Assembly: GCA_900543845.1 (NCBI GenBank) | Contig: UQTD01000004.1 | Coordinates: 1 to 48,286, forward strand | DNA: 48,286 bases | Source: an uncultured Collinsella sp. | GTDB lineage: Bacteria; Actinomycetota; Coriobacteriia; Coriobacteriales; Coriobacteriaceae | Reading direction: 5' to 3' | Shown here: piece by piece, positions 33,468-42,310 of the stretch | How the letters are laid out: each line of letters begins with the position of its first letter | Numbering within the stretch: the first letter of the stretch is position 1 | Notes under the pieces: model-generated | Database searches by the model: none | Seen by the model: the letters and a program-made list of their open reading frames with translations, nothing else | What the model was told of the DNA's origin: nothing | Position numbers and translations under genes: made by a program

Positions 33468-34880
33468 CTATTTGGAATCCGAATCGTCCATGGAGCCGTC
33501 GATGCCGGTTTTGGTATCGTCGTCCGAGTTGGAGTCATCGTCCTTGGCGAAGGGATTCTTGAAAAAGCTCGTCGCATCGGGCTGCAGGCCCGAGAGCTTG
33601 ATCCAGGGATTCTCGAGCTCGGGCTTGGGCATCGCCTGGGCCTCGGGCGCGGTCTCGTTGCCGATGAGCTCGGACTCGTAAATGAACGTATCGTCTCCAA
33701 GCGCGTCGTAGGCGGCGACCGGGTTGCCCTCGGCATCGCGATATGGCGTGCCCTTAAATACAGCGCCGTCGTATGCCACGAGCTGGCGACCGGTCTCGTT
33801 CTCAAAGTAGTAGACGAAAATGCCCTTGAGGGCCGCGCACAGCGGAATGGCGATGACCATGCCGATGGGACCCATAAGTGCCGAACCAATAACGAGGGCC
33901 GTCAGGCTCATGATGGGATGCACCTGCACCGAACTCTGCATGACCTTGGGGGAAATGACGTTATCGGTGACGTTTTGAGCCACCATGGTCACAACGAGCG
34001 TCCACAACGCCAGCATGGGGCTGAACATAAAGCCGAGCACCGTGGCGATCGCCGCGCTTACCCAGGGACCGACAACCGGGACCAAGTGCATGATGCCGGT
34101 AAAGATGGCCATGAGTGCCGCGTAGGGATGGCCAATGAGCGTAAAGCCGATAAAGGCGAGGATGCCACCGCAGATGGACGTCACGACCATGCCGCGCATA
34201 TAACCGCCGACCGAGCGCGAAAGAATCGCGACCATAAAGCGGTACGAGGTCTCTTTTTCCTGTCCGATGATGGTACAGACCTCGTGGTGCATACGGGGAT
34301 AATCGCAGGCAAGCCAGTAGGCAAGCACCAAACCCAGGAAGATTACGAACAGCTGCGAGGCCGTGTTGGTGATCAGCGGGAACACGCCGCGACCGAGCTC
34401 AGCGGCGATTTGCGATACGTACTTGGACGCCACAGTAACCAGCGAGGACAGATTATCGTCCAAGTACTCCTTGAGCGGCGTGTTGTTGAGCGTCTTAGCG
34501 TGCGAAATCATCTCGTTGAGATCACCGCCCGCAACGCGAAGCTGCTCAGGCAGACGGCTCAGGACTTCCATAATCTGACCGAGCAAAATAGGGGACAGGA
34601 TGCAGACGACGCCGACGAGCACTGCCACAACCACGATCAGCGCGATGAGCGAACCGATGCCACGACCGACGCCGTGATGCTCGAGCCAGTTAGTGATCGG
34701 CGACATCACAAAAGCGATGATGGAACCGACAGCGAGAAACTCGATAACCGGCGCCAAGATACCCATAAGGTTAAAGATGACGGCGGCGATGACAATGCAG
34801 CCGACGACAGCCCAAATGCGAAGCGTCAGAATACGAGTATCGCGCAGCGTGCGGTCGGTTTGTTGGGGGTGCTCAATCAT
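33468..34880 (-). CDS. AI-2E family (PerM-like) membrane transporter
   Basis: 470 residues with about seven or eight membrane helices, the first at about 20-45. The family signature region VVGPWVSAAIATVLGF and the conserved helix pair with NVTDNVISPKVM are present. The C-terminal 90 residues are hydrophilic and acidic (DDDSNSDDDTKTG). The family includes the disputed autoinducer-2 exporter TqsA and sodium/proton antiporters, so the substrate is open. The start overlaps the sigma-factor stop by 4 nt (ATGA), which ties it to that regulatory unit. That coupling suggests an envelope-stress role; this is inference. Confidence 0.87.
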   Translation of the reverse strand: MIEHPQQTDRTLRDTRILTLRIWAVVGCIVIAAVIFNLMGILAPVIEFLAVGSIIAFVMSPITNWLEHHGVGRGIGSLIALIVVVAVLVGVVCILSPILLGQIMEVLSRLPEQLRVAGGDLNEMISHAKTLNNTPLKEYLDDNLSSLVTVASKYVSQIAAELGRGVFPLITNTASQLFVIFLGLVLAYWLACDYPRMHHEVCTIIGQEKETSYRFMVAILSRSVGGYMRGMVVTSICGGILAFIGFTLIGHPYAALMAIFTGIMHLVPVVGPWVSAAIATVLGFMFSPMLALWTLVVTMVAQNVTDNVISPKVMQSSVQVHPIMSLTALVIGSALMGPIGMVIAIPLCAALKGIFVYYFENETGRQLVAYDGAVFKGTPYRDAEGNPVAAYDALGDDTFIYESELIGNETAPEAQAMPKPELENPWIKLSGLQPDATSFFKNPFAKDDDSNSDDDTKTGIDGSMDDSDSK

Positions 34881-35668
34881 GAACGAACCATCACTCCGTC
34901 GGGGTCGATCTTGTCCTGTATCTTCTTAAGGGTACGGCGCAGCAGGCGCGAAACCTGCACCTGCGAGATACCCAACTTCTTAGCGATCTCGATCTGGGTC
35001 ATGCCCTTCACAAAGCGCAGCTCGATAACCTCACGCTCACGCGGCGAGAAATCGCGGATGGCTTCCTCGATCACCAGGCGGTCATCGGTAAAATCGAGCT
35101 CGTTGTCGTCATCGGCATAGCGGTCGAGAATCGAGGGGGCATCATCGGAATCGGACGCGCCAGGAGCCTCGATGGGCACCGAGGTATAGGCCGAAGACGA
35201 TTCCATGGCCTCCAGCACCTCGTCGACGGTCACACCCAGGTACTCAGCGATTTCTTCAACCTTAGGCGAGCGCTGCAGCTCGTTAGTGAGCTTGTCGGTA
35301 GCTTGGTTAACCTTGGCAGAAAGCTCCTGCAAACGGCGCGGCACGCGCACGCTCCAGCCCTTATCACGGAAGTGACGCTTAATCTCGCCCAGGATGGTAG
35401 GCGTGGCAAACGTCGTGAACTCGAGTCCGCGCTCGGGGTCAAAGCGGTCGATAGCCTTGAGCAAACCCAGATAGCCGACCTGCATGAGGTCGTCGAGCGG
35501 CTCGCCGCGGTTCTTAAATTTGTTGGCAAGAAACCTTACCAGGTTCATATGGGACATGACGAGCTGCTCACGTGCGTCCGGATCACCGGTCTCTTTGTAG
35601 CGACGAAACAGCTCGCGGGTTTTCTCCTTGTCCCAAGCGGTCTTACCGCTCCGGGAACGTTCGGTCAT
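34877..35668 (-). CDS. RNA polymerase sigma factor, SigB/SigF/SigG type
   Basis: Alternative sigma-70 family factor, 263 residues, with regions 2, 3 and 4. Region 2 holds DDLMQVGYLGLLKAIDRFD and TFATPTILGEIKRHFRD, a pattern characteristic of the SigB/F/G group. Region 4 ends with the helix-turn-helix LGISQVQVSRLLRRTL. Region 1.1 is absent, as expected. It follows an RsbW-like gene by one base, the classic anti-sigma/sigma order, and overlaps the membrane transporter gene. It probably directs a general or envelope stress regulon. Target promoters were not identified. Confidence 0.93.
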   Translation of the reverse strand: MTERSRSGKTAWDKEKTRELFRRYKETGDPDAREQLVMSHMNLVRFLANKFKNRGEPLDDLMQVGYLGLLKAIDRFDPERGLEFTTFATPTILGEIKRHFRDKGWSVRVPRRLQELSAKVNQATDKLTNELQRSPKVEEIAEYLGVTVDEVLEAMESSSAYTSVPIEAPGASDSDDAPSILDRYADDDNELDFTDDRLVIEEAIRDFSPREREVIELRFVKGMTQIEIAKKLGISQVQVSRLLRRTLKKIQDKIDPDGVMVRS

Positions 35669-35669
35669 A

Positions 35670-36047
35670 TTAGATATCCGCCTTGAGGTCGAGGGAAAGC
35701 GTCAGGGGCGCCGCAGTCTTTTCGTAGGAATCGCACACGCTCGCCAGAATGAGCTCGGCATACACGGCAGCCTGGTCATCCTCATCGACAGTCGCCTGAT
35801 CGCCAAAGGTAAAGGTCATGCCCACATGCGATTCGTCGACGTCGAATTTGATCGAAATGTCATCGGAATCAACGGCCGTGCAGCCAAAGATAAAGGCTTC
35901 CTCGGCAGCCATACGAATGTCCTCGATGCGATCGACGGACATGGAGCACAGCGCACCAACGTTGGCGGCCGTCATACGTACGAGGCGTGCCAGACGCGGA
36001 TCCCCGGCAACAGTCAGCGTGATGGGGCAAGTTGCTTCGCTACTCAT
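35670..36047 (-). CDS. RsbW-like anti-sigma protein with a degenerate ATP-binding site
   Basis: 125 residues, the size of SpoIIAB/RsbW proteins, placed directly before a SigB-type gene. The helix with the N-box reads RIEDIRMAAEEAFIFGC, where RsbW-type kinases have an EAxTNAxxHA pattern. The Mg-binding Asn is thus replaced. No clear DxGxG box is visible in the following strand region (TFTFGDQATVDED). The ATG at 36047 is chosen for GAGGAGTCCTGCG and overlaps the upstream gene by 8 nt. It may hold the sigma factor without kinase activity. The family call rests on context and fold pattern, so it is moderate. Confidence 0.65.
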   Translation of the reverse strand: MSSEATCPITLTVAGDPRLARLVRMTAANVGALCSMSVDRIEDIRMAAEEAFIFGCTAVDSDDISIKFDVDESHVGMTFTFGDQATVDEDDQAAVYAELILASVCDSYEKTAAPLTLSLDLKADI

Positions 36048-36630
36048 CGCAGGACTCCTCGGAGGTCTCGGCGGGCGTATAGGTGTAATACTGAGCAGGC
36101 TTGGCTGCGGGCTTCTGCGCATCATCGTCACCAGCAGCGGCATCGTCCCCGGCTTCGTCAATCAGGACACGCTCGGTCGGCTGCTCGGCTTCAGCGGCAG
36201 CGGAAAGCTTGCGCTCGGCGTCGGCCGCGGGAGCCTTCACCTTGTTAAAGAGTTTCTGCACGGCACCAGCAGCAGAATCAGTCACGCTCGATACGGCATT
36301 GCTGGCCTCGGCCACGCTGCCAGTAACCTCGGAAATGTCGCGAACCACAGCTTCGACCTCTACGAGATTGGAGGTAAGCGCGTCGACGGCGGTCTTGCTC
36401 GACTTGAGGAGCGGCTCAACCTGCGCCAGCGCGGGGGTGAGCTCATCGACAGCGCCATCAAGCTTTGCCACCACAGGCTGAGCCTCGGCGATGGTGTTAT
36501 TGAGATCGTTTACGGTCTTGTCGAGCGAATCAACGACGTCGCGGGTCTTGCGCAGTGTGAGCGCGAGCTCGATAACAGCCCACACACCGGCAACGGCGAG
36601 CAGCAGCAGGGCGATTTGAATGGGACTCAT
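36040..36630 (-). CDS. DUF948-like membrane protein with coiled coil
   Basis: 196 residues. An N-terminal membrane helix (about 5-24) is followed by a long heptad-like helix region (about 28-125), typical of YtxG/DUF948 proteins. A disordered acidic, Ala-rich tail follows. In Bacillus, YtxG belongs to the SigB general stress group, which fits the location at the head of this sigma operon. GGGAGG lies 6 nt before the ATG. Function is unknown; a structural envelope or stress role is inferred. Confidence 0.75.
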   Translation of the reverse strand: MSPIQIALLLLAVAGVWAVIELALTLRKTRDVVDSLDKTVNDLNNTIAEAQPVVAKLDGAVDELTPALAQVEPLLKSSKTAVDALTSNLVEVEAVVRDISEVTGSVAEASNAVSSVTDSAAGAVQKLFNKVKAPAADAERKLSAAAEAEQPTERVLIDEAGDDAAAGDDDAQKPAAKPAQYYTYTPAETSEESCDE

Positions 36631-36725
36631 ACAAGCCTCCCGAAGGAATCGAAATACAGACGCTGTTCATGGTACCCCAAAGAAGGGGAAAGATACCCAA
36701 AGGGGATGTGCGAGGTGCCAATGAC

Positions 36726-38075
36726 CTACTTGGGCGCATTGCCGCTACGGTCGCGCTCGCTTTGCTCTACGCGCCACTCTTCCCAGCCGCGGCCGGCAGG
36801 CTGCCAAAACGCACCGCGCTCCAACCCCTCGGGCAAATAACGCTGATCGACCCAGCCTTCGGGATAATCATGCGGATACTTATACACACCGTATTCGTCG
36901 CTGCCCGGTCGATGACGATCGCGCAGATAACTCGGCACCTCGCGCAGCCCACTTGAATGGATATCGGCCAACGCCGCATCGATCGAAGCCTCGCACGCGT
37001 TGGATTTAGGCGCCAAGCACACATAGAGAGCAGCCTGAGCCAGATTAATACGGCACTCGGGATAGCCAATGACCTCGGCAGACTTAAACGCGGCATGTGC
37101 CACCAAAAGCGCCTGTGGGTCGGCGTTGCCAACATCCTCAGAAGCCTGAATCATAATACGACGAGCGATAAACTTAGGATCCTCCCCCGCATCGATCATG
37201 CGCGCGAGCCAATAGATCGTGGCATCGGGGTCGCTACCGCGCATAGACTTAATAAACGCACTGATGATGTCGTAGTGCATGTCACCGTTTTTGTCGTACG
37301 AAAAGCCACGGCGCGGATTGGCAATCTTCACGTCGTCAACAGTGATGGGATAGCGCTCCCCCGCCGCCGGCGCGGGCGTTCCCTCGGTATCGGGGCGCGT
37401 GACGGCAATCTCGCTCGCAAGCTCAAGCGTCGTGAGCGCCGAGCGAGCGTCACCCGCTGCCAGCGTGCAAATGGTCTTAACCGTATCCTCATCGGCCGAG
37501 AACTTACCGTTCAAACCCTGCGGCGCCTCGAGCGCACGCTCAATAAGCGTGGCGATATCCTCGTCTTTAAGATGCTCAAGTTCCACCACGCGACCGCGCG
37601 AGAGCAATGCCGAGTTGACCTCGAAGTACGGATTCTCCGTCGTGGCGCCAATCATAATGACGGTACGGTTCTCAACTGCATGCAGCAGGGCATCCTGCTG
37701 CGACTTGGAAAAGCGGTGAATCTCATCGATGAAAAGAATGGTACGGCGGTCGTAGGTATTCAGGCGCGTCTTGGCCTCGTCAATCACACGGCGCAAGTCC
37801 TTTACGGTGCCCGTCACGGCGCTGACCTCGACAAACTCACTCTTGGTATGGTTGGCGATAATGTGGGCCAGCGTCGTCTTGCCCGTACCGGCCGGCCCGT
37901 ACAGAATCACACTCGACAGCACGTCGTGCTCAATTGCGGCACGCAACCACGAGCCTTTACCGACGGCCTTTTGCTGGCCCACATACTCGTCGAGCGAATT
38001 GGGCCGCATGCGCACCGCAAGCGGCGCATTCTGAAAGGAACGCTCACGCGTCGAAGCAGAAAAAAGGTCGTCCAT
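36726..38075 (-). CDS. rarA: Replication-associated recombination protein A (RarA/MgsA AAA+ ATPase)
   Basis: Clamp-loader-like ATPase acting at stalled forks, about 449 residues. Early segment PLAVRMRPNSLDEYVGQQ, Walker A YGPAGTGKTTL, Walker B TILFIDEIHRF, sensor region ATTENP and the C-terminal MgsA domain (GSDPDATIYWLARM) are all visible. Three in-frame ATGs lie within 24 nt (38090, 38081, 38075); none has a strong ribosome site, and 38075 gives the typical MDDLF start. It stands between the sigma operon and the dGTPase gene, probably with its own promoter. Confidence 0.93.
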   Translation of the reverse strand: MDDLFSASTRERSFQNAPLAVRMRPNSLDEYVGQQKAVGKGSWLRAAIEHDVLSSVILYGPAGTGKTTLAHIIANHTKSEFVEVSAVTGTVKDLRRVIDEAKTRLNTYDRRTILFIDEIHRFSKSQQDALLHAVENRTVIMIGATTENPYFEVNSALLSRGRVVELEHLKDEDIATLIERALEAPQGLNGKFSADEDTVKTICTLAAGDARSALTTLELASEIAVTRPDTEGTPAPAAGERYPITVDDVKIANPRRGFSYDKNGDMHYDIISAFIKSMRGSDPDATIYWLARMIDAGEDPKFIARRIMIQASEDVGNADPQALLVAHAAFKSAEVIGYPECRINLAQAALYVCLAPKSNACEASIDAALADIHSSGLREVPSYLRDRHRPGSDEYGVYKYPHDYPEGWVDQRYLPEGLERGAFWQPAGRGWEEWRVEQSERDRSGNAPK

Positions 38076-38135
38076 AGCCATCCCGTGCATCAATCAAAAA
38101 CGTTTTCCACCTACAGTATACCGAATAAATACGAA

Positions 38136-39383
38136 CTACCGTTCGTTAATATAGGTACGGTGCGGAAACTTCAATCCCGGGAACAGCTTGCTCGTGAGCT
38201 CGCAGAAATAGCCGTCCGTCATGCTCGCGATGTAATCCACCACCGCTTGATCCTTGTCGTCCTGCCAGGCATAGGTGCGATCGTAGTAGAAAAGCTGCCG
38301 CTCAATGCGAGAAATGTGGTGCTTAAAGATATACGAAGACTCGTCGCCTTCGTTTATATCCTGCAGGCAACGGTCGTAGAGCTTTTCGAAGGCCTCGCGC
38401 AGCTCCGCTTCGGAGTCGCCTTCAATGCCGCCCTTGCTATAGATCTTCTCGTAGTTCTCGCGCTTGGCTCTGCGGATCTCCTCAAACAGGTCTTCACTCA
38501 TCTCGATGCGTGGCTTACCATAGCTGTGCTCGACGATATCGATGGAGGCATGCGTAAGGATCCAGCTGTTGTATGCCCCGCCCAGGTCATCGTCAAAGGC
38601 GTCGGGTGACAGCAGACCCGCCGAAATGGCGTCTTGGCGATCGCGCCCCACGTAGGCAAGGATATCCGAGATGCGAACCACGCAGCCCTCGAGCGTCATG
38701 GGGCGCAGGTGCTCAATTGCGCTGTAACCTGTGGCAATGCAATCCTCAACCGTAAGGTCGAACTGGTCAAAGGAGCTCATGTCCGAAAGCTCAAACACAC
38801 GCTGTTCGTACTCACCGTTGTGGCATAGCACGCCGTCGAGCGTCTGGAGCGACACGTTGCGGCCGTACAGCGCGTCGAGCACGCGGACCGACTGCACGTT
38901 ATGGAAAAAATAACGACCCGTGCGCTCGTGATAGATATCGTTGAGAAAGCGCTCACCGGCATGGCCAAAGGGCGTGTGGCCCAAGTCGTGGCCTAAGCCA
39001 ATCGCCTCGATCAGATCGCAGTTGAGCCCCAGGGCACGTCCGATATCGCGCGCGATGCGCGAAACAAGCTGCACGTGCAGGCCGCGACGCGACAGGTCGT
39101 CGTTGCTGCGAAAACTAAAGACCTGCGTTTTGCCTGCATAACGGGTGTATGCGGGCAGATGCAAAATCTTTTCGGTATCGCGCATAAATGCCGGACGCAT
39201 AAGCGTGCCTTTGTCGGCAGCGCGATCAATACGACGAATGACCTGATCGTCGTTGCAACGATACGGGTTGACGGCACCCGAGGCGCGGTCGGCAGCAATG
39301 CGATCGACCAGCTCGGGCGACAACGCCGAGGGAATACGTTCCATGCGCGCCTTAATGACGGCCGTTTCTTGATTAGTTGCCAT
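38136..39383 (-). CDS. dgt: Deoxyguanosinetriphosphate triphosphohydrolase-like protein (HD domain)
   Basis: Removes triphosphate from dGTP or related dNTPs. It has 415 residues. The HD metal motif is GLGHDLGHTPFGHAGE, preceded by LVSRIARDIGRALGLN. The N-terminal RNDDLSRRGLH segment holds substrate-side residues typical of the type-2 family. The ATG at 39383 has AAGGAGCATGCC just before it. In many Gram-positive bacteria the gene precedes dnaG, but that gene is not here. The substrate range of this subgroup is not fixed by sequence. Confidence 0.9.
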   Translation of the reverse strand: MATNQETAVIKARMERIPSALSPELVDRIAADRASGAVNPYRCNDDQVIRRIDRAADKGTLMRPAFMRDTEKILHLPAYTRYAGKTQVFSFRSNDDLSRRGLHVQLVSRIARDIGRALGLNCDLIEAIGLGHDLGHTPFGHAGERFLNDIYHERTGRYFFHNVQSVRVLDALYGRNVSLQTLDGVLCHNGEYEQRVFELSDMSSFDQFDLTVEDCIATGYSAIEHLRPMTLEGCVVRISDILAYVGRDRQDAISAGLLSPDAFDDDLGGAYNSWILTHASIDIVEHSYGKPRIEMSEDLFEEIRRAKRENYEKIYSKGGIEGDSEAELREAFEKLYDRCLQDINEGDESSYIFKHHISRIERQLFYYDRTYAWQDDKDQAVVDYIASMTDGYFCELTSKLFPGLKFPHRTYINER

Positions 39384-39414
39384 GGCATGCTCCTTAAGAA
39401 GGATGCGCAATCGT

Positions 39415-39837
39415 TTACAATGTGCAGCCCACGACCTCGATTATGGCAAAAATCGGCACCAAATACGGGAGCAATGGCAGAGAGCGCGATTTTTTGAAGA
39501 GGCAGAAGAGGGCGAGGACCAGGAGTGCGACGGCAAATGCCACGATGCCGCCCATAGGGTCGAGCGTGCAAAGCGCGAAGAGCGCCTTGGCGTCCCCCAT
39601 GCCGATTCCGGGGGCTTGACGGAGGTGCCGCCAGAGCGACTCAGTGAGCACAAGGGCAAGGTAGACGATGACCGCAAGACCGGCATGGTCAAGCGCCGTG
39701 TTCATGCCAAGATCTAGGCAGACGCCCACAAATGCTGCCACGGTGCACGCGGCAGCAAGCGCGTTCGGAAACCGCCGCTCGCGCGCATCGATGCAAGCAC
39801 CAGCGATGGCGCACAGCCAAAACGGGATATAGACCAT
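39415..39837 (-). CDS. A24 family (prepilin) peptidase-like protein, catalytic domain only
   Basis: 140 residues with about five hydrophobic helices. The two aspartates of A24 proteases are visible: IDARERRFPN near the N-terminus and the GxGD-type motif GIGMGDAKALF. The N-terminal methylase domain of full PilD proteins is absent, as in archaeal-type or TadV-like peptidases. The ATG at 39837 has GAGGAGGTGCTCG before it. No pilin, ATPase or secretin gene lies in the window, so its substrate must be encoded elsewhere. Confidence 0.8.
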   Translation of the reverse strand: MVYIPFWLCAIAGACIDARERRFPNALAAACTVAAFVGVCLDLGMNTALDHAGLAVIVYLALVLTESLWRHLRQAPGIGMGDAKALFALCTLDPMGGIVAFAVALLVLALFCLFKKSRSLPLLPYLVPIFAIIEVVGCTL

Positions 39838-39869
39838 CGAGCACCTCCTCGGGCTGCATCGCAAAAGCA

Positions 39870-39910
39870 AAAACCACCACAAAGGTGCCTGTCCCCTTTG
39901 TGGTGGTTTT
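39870..39910 (-). repeat. Hairpin repeat, family B, copy 1 (terminator-like)
   Basis: A 41-nt element with perfect 16-nt arms AAAACCACCACAAAGG / CCTTTGTGGTGGTTTT and loop TGCCTGTCC on the plus strand. It is exactly the reverse complement of the element at 47662-47702, loop included. On the minus strand it follows the glycosyltransferase stop directly and ends in TTTTTGCTTTT, so it likely ends that transcript. Confidence 0.88.
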
Positions 39911-39918
39911 GGTGGTGG

Positions 39919-41214
39919 TTATTTGGCGCCTTGCATGACCTCATCGAGGGTAACGTTGACGGCGTGCTGTGTCGGGACCCAGTCGACCTTTAGGAACAGA
40001 GCAGCCACCGTGATGGGGATATAGCTGAACATAAAGATCGGGAAGGTAAACAGGTTGGTCACCAAACGCCACTTTTGCGCGCAATGAATGTGCTTGTACT
40101 CGAAGATGGTCGTGAGTAGCGCCAGGATAAAGAAGGTCTGGTACATCATCGCGAAGGTCATAATGAGCGAGGCGGCGCACGCCTGCATCTCGACCTCGGT
40201 GGCCAAAAAGCCGTGCGAAAGACCGCCCACGACAAGGAAGGTCACGTTGGCGAGCATGGAGATGAGCGAGAGCAGCATACCCGGAGCGATCGTCATAAAC
40301 ATGTCATATGCGGCAAAGCGATGATAGCGGAAGGTCGACTTGACCAAGTGCTTACCATAGGTAAAGAATACCTGGTAAAAGCCCTTAGTCCAACGCATGC
40401 GCTGTTTCCAGGACGCCTTAAACGTCACGGGCTGCTCGTCAAAGAACTCCGCCGGTGCATAACCGATGCGAATGCCATGGATGGCGCAGAACGTGGTGAA
40501 CTGAATGTCCTCAGTCAGCGTGTGGAACTGCCAGCCGTGCATGCCTTCGATCACGCTGGCAGAAATGAGATAGCCCGAACCCGAGACGGCGCAAGACGTC
40601 TTGCAGATGTTGCGCGCGTTGTTGAGAAAGCGTGCCTCGCGCAGATACCACGTGGCATTAGCTGCCGAGACCCACGAGCTGCCGAAGTTCTTGGAATTGC
40701 GATAGCTCGTGACCACATGGAAACCCTGGTCAAAGGCATCGTTCATCTTAGACACGTAATCGCGGGAGATAACGTTGTCGGCATCGAAGATAAAGTAGCC
40801 CTCAAACGTGTCGGGATACTCGTTGAGAATGCGATCGAAACCAAAGTCCATGACCCAGCTCTTGCCCTTACGGGCCAGATCATTGCGCTCATAAACAATA
40901 GCACCGGCCTCGCGCGCAAGCTGCGCCGTGTTGTCGGTGCAGGCGTCGGCGACCACGAAGACCTCGATAAGCTCGGACGGATAGTCCTGATCCTTGATGG
41001 AGCGTACGAGGTTGGCGATCACGGCTTCCTCGTTATGCGCCGCGATAAAGAACGCATAGCGGTGGAGTTTTTTGGCCTTGGGAGGCGCGACCTCGCCACG
41101 AAGAGCACCGATGACAAAGAAGACCACCTGGTACAGAAAGCAGACCGTGAGCAGCGTGACGACAATCTGGTTGAAGATCACGATGGGCGTGTTGGTTTGT
41201 AAAAAGGCGAGCAT
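39919..41214 (-). CDS. Membrane glycosyltransferase, GT2 family (processive-type)
   Basis: 431 residues. One N-terminal membrane helix (about 10-35) is followed by a cytoplasmic GT2 domain with the sugar-nucleotide motif FIFDADN, the acceptor-site motif LTEDIQF and the QRMRWTKG motif (Q-x-x-R-W) of cellulose/hyaluronan-synthase-like enzymes. Three or four C-terminal helices follow. This pattern suggests a polymerising enzyme making an exported polysaccharide. There is no partner export gene next to it. The ATG has CGGGAG upstream. A family B hairpin follows the stop. Confidence 0.88.
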   Translation of the reverse strand: MLAFLQTNTPIVIFNQIVVTLLTVCFLYQVVFFVIGALRGEVAPPKAKKLHRYAFFIAAHNEEAVIANLVRSIKDQDYPSELIEVFVVADACTDNTAQLAREAGAIVYERNDLARKGKSWVMDFGFDRILNEYPDTFEGYFIFDADNVISRDYVSKMNDAFDQGFHVVTSYRNSKNFGSSWVSAANATWYLREARFLNNARNICKTSCAVSGSGYLISASVIEGMHGWQFHTLTEDIQFTTFCAIHGIRIGYAPAEFFDEQPVTFKASWKQRMRWTKGFYQVFFTYGKHLVKSTFRYHRFAAYDMFMTIAPGMLLSLISMLANVTFLVVGGLSHGFLATEVEMQACAASLIMTFAMMYQTFFILALLTTIFEYKHIHCAQKWRLVTNLFTFPIFMFSYIPITVAALFLKVDWVPTQHAVNVTLDEVMQGAK

Positions 41215-41296
41215 ACAGGCTCCCGAGAACGCATTACGTAAACAAACGTATATCTTACCGCAGGCTTACCGAGTTCAAGAAACCACCTAATACCGG

Positions 41297-42310
41297 CTAG
41301 GCCTCAAGCAAACCGAGCTGCGGAACTATGTCGTCGCCGGCAGCGGTGCGGCCAAGCGAGCGCGGGGCCAGGTCGTCAAGAACCGCAGCGAGATCCCACG
41401 GCAGCTCGTCGCGGCATTCGATGCGCTCGCCCGTCACGGGATGGTCGAATGCGACGCGCCAGGAATGAAGGAATTGCCTGGTCAGACCCTGATTGGCGCG
41501 CTCATCGCACTTGCCGTAGAGCGGATCGCCCACGCAGGCGTGGTTGATATGGCGCATATGCACGCGAATCTGATGCGTGCGGCCCGTAAACAGGTGACAC
41601 TCGACGAGCGTATAGCCGTCGTCGAAACGCGTGGAATCAAAGCGCTCGAGCACCTTGAAGGTCGTGATGGCCTGGCGCGCAAAGGGGTCATCGGAAACCG
41701 CCATCTTCACGCGGTCGCGCGTCGATCGGGCGATACCGGTGTTGATAGTGCCCTCGTCCATGGCGATGTGACCGTGAACGAGCGTGATATAGCGACGGTC
41801 GAGCGTGCGCGTGCGGATGAGATTTTGAAGCGCGCGCTGGGTGTCGTCGTCTTTTGCCGCAAGCATAAGGCCCGAGGTATCGCGATCCAGGCGATGCACG
41901 ATGCCGGGTCGGTCCTCACCCTGCACGGTACCCAGATGATCGATACCGCAGTGGTAGACCAGGGCGTTCGCAAGCGTGCCGCTCTCGTGGCCGTGGGCAG
42001 GATGGCACACCAGGCCGCGCTGCTTGGAGAGCACGATGAGGTAGTCGTCCTCATAGCGGATATCGAGGGGAATGGCCTCGGGAATTACGTCGGTCGGATC
42101 GTGCGGCTCGGGCAAGTCGACCGAGATACGGTCGCCGGAGCGCACAGTATATTTTTTTGATAGGCAGGTCTCGCAGTTGACGGCAACGGCACCGCCCTCG
42201 ATCAGATGCGCGCAGGCAGAGCGCGTGGGACAGCTATCGTTGGCGCCCAGATAGGCGTCGAGACGCTGACCAGCGGAATCGTCGGCAACAAGAATATGGA
42301 TGTCGGCCAT
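41297..42310 (-). CDS. RluD family 23S rRNA pseudouridine synthase
   Basis: 337 residues. The N-terminal S4 domain (QRLDAYLGANDSCPTRSACA) is followed by the pseudouridine synthase domain with catalytic Asp in HRLDRDTSGLML, and the late GRTHQIRVHM motif. It modifies uridines of large-subunit rRNA; the exact position (as in RluD, C or YlyB) is not certain. The start overlaps the lspA stop (TAATG), the classic lspA-rluD pair. The C-terminal 30 residues extend past the usual end. Confidence 0.93.
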   Translation of the reverse strand: MADIHILVADDSAGQRLDAYLGANDSCPTRSACAHLIEGGAVAVNCETCLSKKYTVRSGDRISVDLPEPHDPTDVIPEAIPLDIRYEDDYLIVLSKQRGLVCHPAHGHESGTLANALVYHCGIDHLGTVQGEDRPGIVHRLDRDTSGLMLAAKDDDTQRALQNLIRTRTLDRRYITLVHGHIAMDEGTINTGIARSTRDRVKMAVSDDPFARQAITTFKVLERFDSTRFDDGYTLVECHLFTGRTHQIRVHMRHINHACVGDPLYGKCDERANQGLTRQFLHSWRVAFDHPVTGERIECRDELPWDLAAVLDDLAPRSLGRTAAGDDIVPQLGLLEA

